Positions 43,597 to 45,049 of a stretch of 45,049 bases of DNA are shown here, in pieces; position 1 is the first letter of the stretch; the number at the start of each line of letters is the position of its first letter. The notes under the pieces were generated by a model that saw nothing but the letters and a program-made list of their open reading frames with translations, ran no database searches and had not been told where the DNA came from. This DNA is from Pelomyxa schiedti (lineage: Eukaryota > Evosea > Pelobiontida > Pelomyxidae). Position numbers and translations under genes: made by a program. Where the stretch lies: positions 3,823-48,871 of the forward strand of contig JAHLWZ010000782.1 of the NCBI GenBank assembly GCA_020536535.1. Direction: 5' to 3'.

Positions 43597-45049
43597 TCAT
43601 TTAGCAAGCAGGTTGTTGATAAATGTTACACACTTGGAATCCAGAACTTTCAACAAAGGGTGTGTCATGTCATGTTCGTTTCGCTGTGAATCATGGGGTA
43701 AGTGTGATGCGGCTGTTTAATCTTGAACATACATTTCCATAGTAACTACGGCAAGAGAATTCGCGGCTCCTCTCACAGGCTTCACACAAGTCATAGTCAT
43801 CGCACACCTTTTTGTTTTTGTTGGCTTTCTGTTGTTTGATCAAAGTGAGTGGAGGGAGGGCACACACACCAAGCACTTCCAGTTGATCCCAGTGCACCTC
43901 CTCATGCACTTGGAACCTTTCCCATCACATGAGGCACACCGCGGATTGTTTCCGCGTTGTTCTACATCATACAGTTCATTGTCAGGAACAACAACCTCCC
44001 AGAATTTGGTGTGTTCATGTTCCACCGATCCCGCTTTGTGACAGCCGGGACATATTCTGTAATTGCTGCATTCGGAGCACTGTTGAAAAGAGAGAAAATA
44101 TTGGGAGAGTGCGGAGGAGGGAAAGAAAGAAACCTGATAAATGACTTCACCAAAGGAAGAGGCACAAACACTGCAAATGCCGGTGTGAATTGCATATGTT
44201 GGTGCAAGCGTGATGTTTGGTTGTGACCAGTGGAATGGTGTGGATACTTTCGCCATGAGGTGTGTCCTGTGTGAAAACCCGTTGGTTGGTGCACTAAAAA
44301 TAATAATATTATGTATATTCATATTAATAGTGGAATAAGAAGAGGTGAAGACACAAACCTCGGGTGGAAGGACTCACACTTTTCACACAAATAAACATCA
44401 TTGCAGTGGAGGCACTTGAAGAACACTTCCATTGGAAACGCTTTGCAGTGGTCACATCCTCTGTTCGTTGGTTTTTTTGGGGGAAAAGTTTGAGAGTGAA
44501 AAGGAATTTTACGTGTGTGAGACATCAAAGAATATTTTCTCCCACCAAGAGGCATCATTGAAACCAGTGGGCAGAACGATCCTGCTGTGTGAATATGCAA
44601 CAACAGTTTCAATTTTGGAGGGAAGGGGGGCACCCTCATCTGAGTCCTCACCCATATCAGATTCTTCACCCATACCAGAGTCATTCAGGTCCACTGGTTC
44701 AGGCTCAGGAACGGAAATTGGGGGAACAACGGCAGCCGTAATTGAAGGGTTATTGGGATCAATTCCCAGGGATTCTGTTGAACCACTGGGTGTTGTGGTT
44801 GTTGGGGCTGGGGGAACAACAGAAGGCTGTGGCTCTTGCTCTCCACTCGGTGATTGATTCTGTGCCAGTTCCGCTGCTGCTGCAGCGGCGGCAGCTTGTT
44901 TCTCTCTTTCAACTTGCTCCTTAGCAGCTCTTCTTTGGAGCTCCCTCTCAGCTCTCTTTTTGGCACGAAGTTCTTGTCTCTCCCTCAGCACCTTCCTTCT
45001 CTCTTTCTCTTCTTCGATTGCTTTTGCCTCCAGTTGTGCCTTCTCCCTC
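43597..45049 (-). CDS. ZZ-type zinc-finger protein, N-terminus beyond the right edge
   Basis: The visible part begins with a charged helix (KAIEEEKERRKVLRERQELR, KAAKEQ-like heptads; 45049-44870), then a Pro/Ser/Thr linker and an acidic stretch (MGEESDMGEDSDEG). ZZ-like fingers follow. One reads CDHCKAFPMEVFFKCLHCND, VYLCEKCESFHPRF (44480-44340). One reads AIHTGICSVCASSFGEVIYQ then CSECSNYRICPGCHKAGSVE (44220-44010). One reads CASCDGKGSKCMRRC, WKCLVCDDYDLCEACERS and, after an intron ending TTCACAG, EHDMTHPLLKVL (43930-43640), with the His pair of the fold. Stop TGA is at 43597-43599. ZZ fingers bind N-terminal peptides or ubiquitin-like partners in autophagy, N-degron and histone-tail readers. 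The intron between KCL and VCDDYD ends in AAG. The N-terminal domains are outside the window, so the exact family is unknown. Confidence 0.8.

Overview
This is nuclear DNA of a gene-dense, intron-rich protist. Twenty-two protein genes, two of them cut by the window edges, lie within 45 kb and are mostly separated by 40-400 bp. Almost every gene with a recognisable fold has to be assembled across many introns of about 40-60 nt, usually with GTA/GTAC donors. An unusual fraction of the acceptors read AAG. The gene families (importin-7/8, TM9SF, SLC35A, Qa-SNARE, DH-PH RhoGEFs, triple-CH RacGEF, F-box, RCC1, ZZ) are eukaryotic. A triple-CH/DH/PH protein matches the architecture of Trix, known from Dictyostelium. 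I therefore infer Amoebozoa; a free-living archamoeba-like organism would fit, but that is inference. No tRNA, rRNA, transposon, CRISPR or viral gene was recognised.

Layout. Bases 1-245: start of a membrane-anchored protein (minus). 345-4890: importin-7/8-like receptor (minus). 5215-7977: two neighbouring plus-strand genes with N-terminal membrane segments and a shared C-terminal PQPLLHLN-type motif. 8109-10570: TM9SF protein (minus). 10757-12059: SLC35A-type nucleotide-sugar transporter (plus). 12060-12782: long non-coding gap. 12783-14049: unknown (minus), divergent from 14126-18262, an IQ-DH-PH RhoGEF (plus). 18483-19399: zinc-binding protein with cysteine clusters at both ends (plus). 19539-20078: DUF3605-like (minus). 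20317-21509: adenylate kinase-like protein with a zinc LID and an altered P-loop (plus). 21620-23169: unrecognised multi-exon protein (minus). 23225-24204: signal-anchored protein with a long amphipathic helix (plus). 24243-25792: syntaxin-5-like Qa-SNARE (minus). 25892-27100 (minus) and 42066-43232 (plus): two intron-less paralogues of an undescribed repeat-rich family beginning with an ARDQ motif. 27097-30455: one minus-strand gene that reads as RCC1 repeats, then an F-box, then a complete Arf GTPase domain. 30524-31528 and 31926-32868: low-complexity unknowns. 33018-37346: triple-CH RacGEF (plus). 37534-41876: tandem-CH coiled-coil protein (minus). 43597 to the right edge: ZZ zinc-finger protein (minus).

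Themes. Much of the window concerns trafficking (importin, TM9SF, SLC35A, syntaxin-5, Arf domain) and Rho/actin control (two RhoGEFs and two CH-domain proteins, three of them at 33-42 kb and 14-18 kb). Eukaryotic genes are not expected to form operons, so adjacency is weak evidence of joint function. The most striking item is the RCC1-F-box-Arf gene. It joins a potential GEF-type propeller, a ubiquitin-ligase adaptor and a GTPase whose catalytic switch II glutamine is read as alanine.

All exon joins were made by eye from reading frame, GT-AG sites and family similarity. Ends of multi-exon genes are reliable where a domain runs to the stop codon, and less so for unknown proteins.
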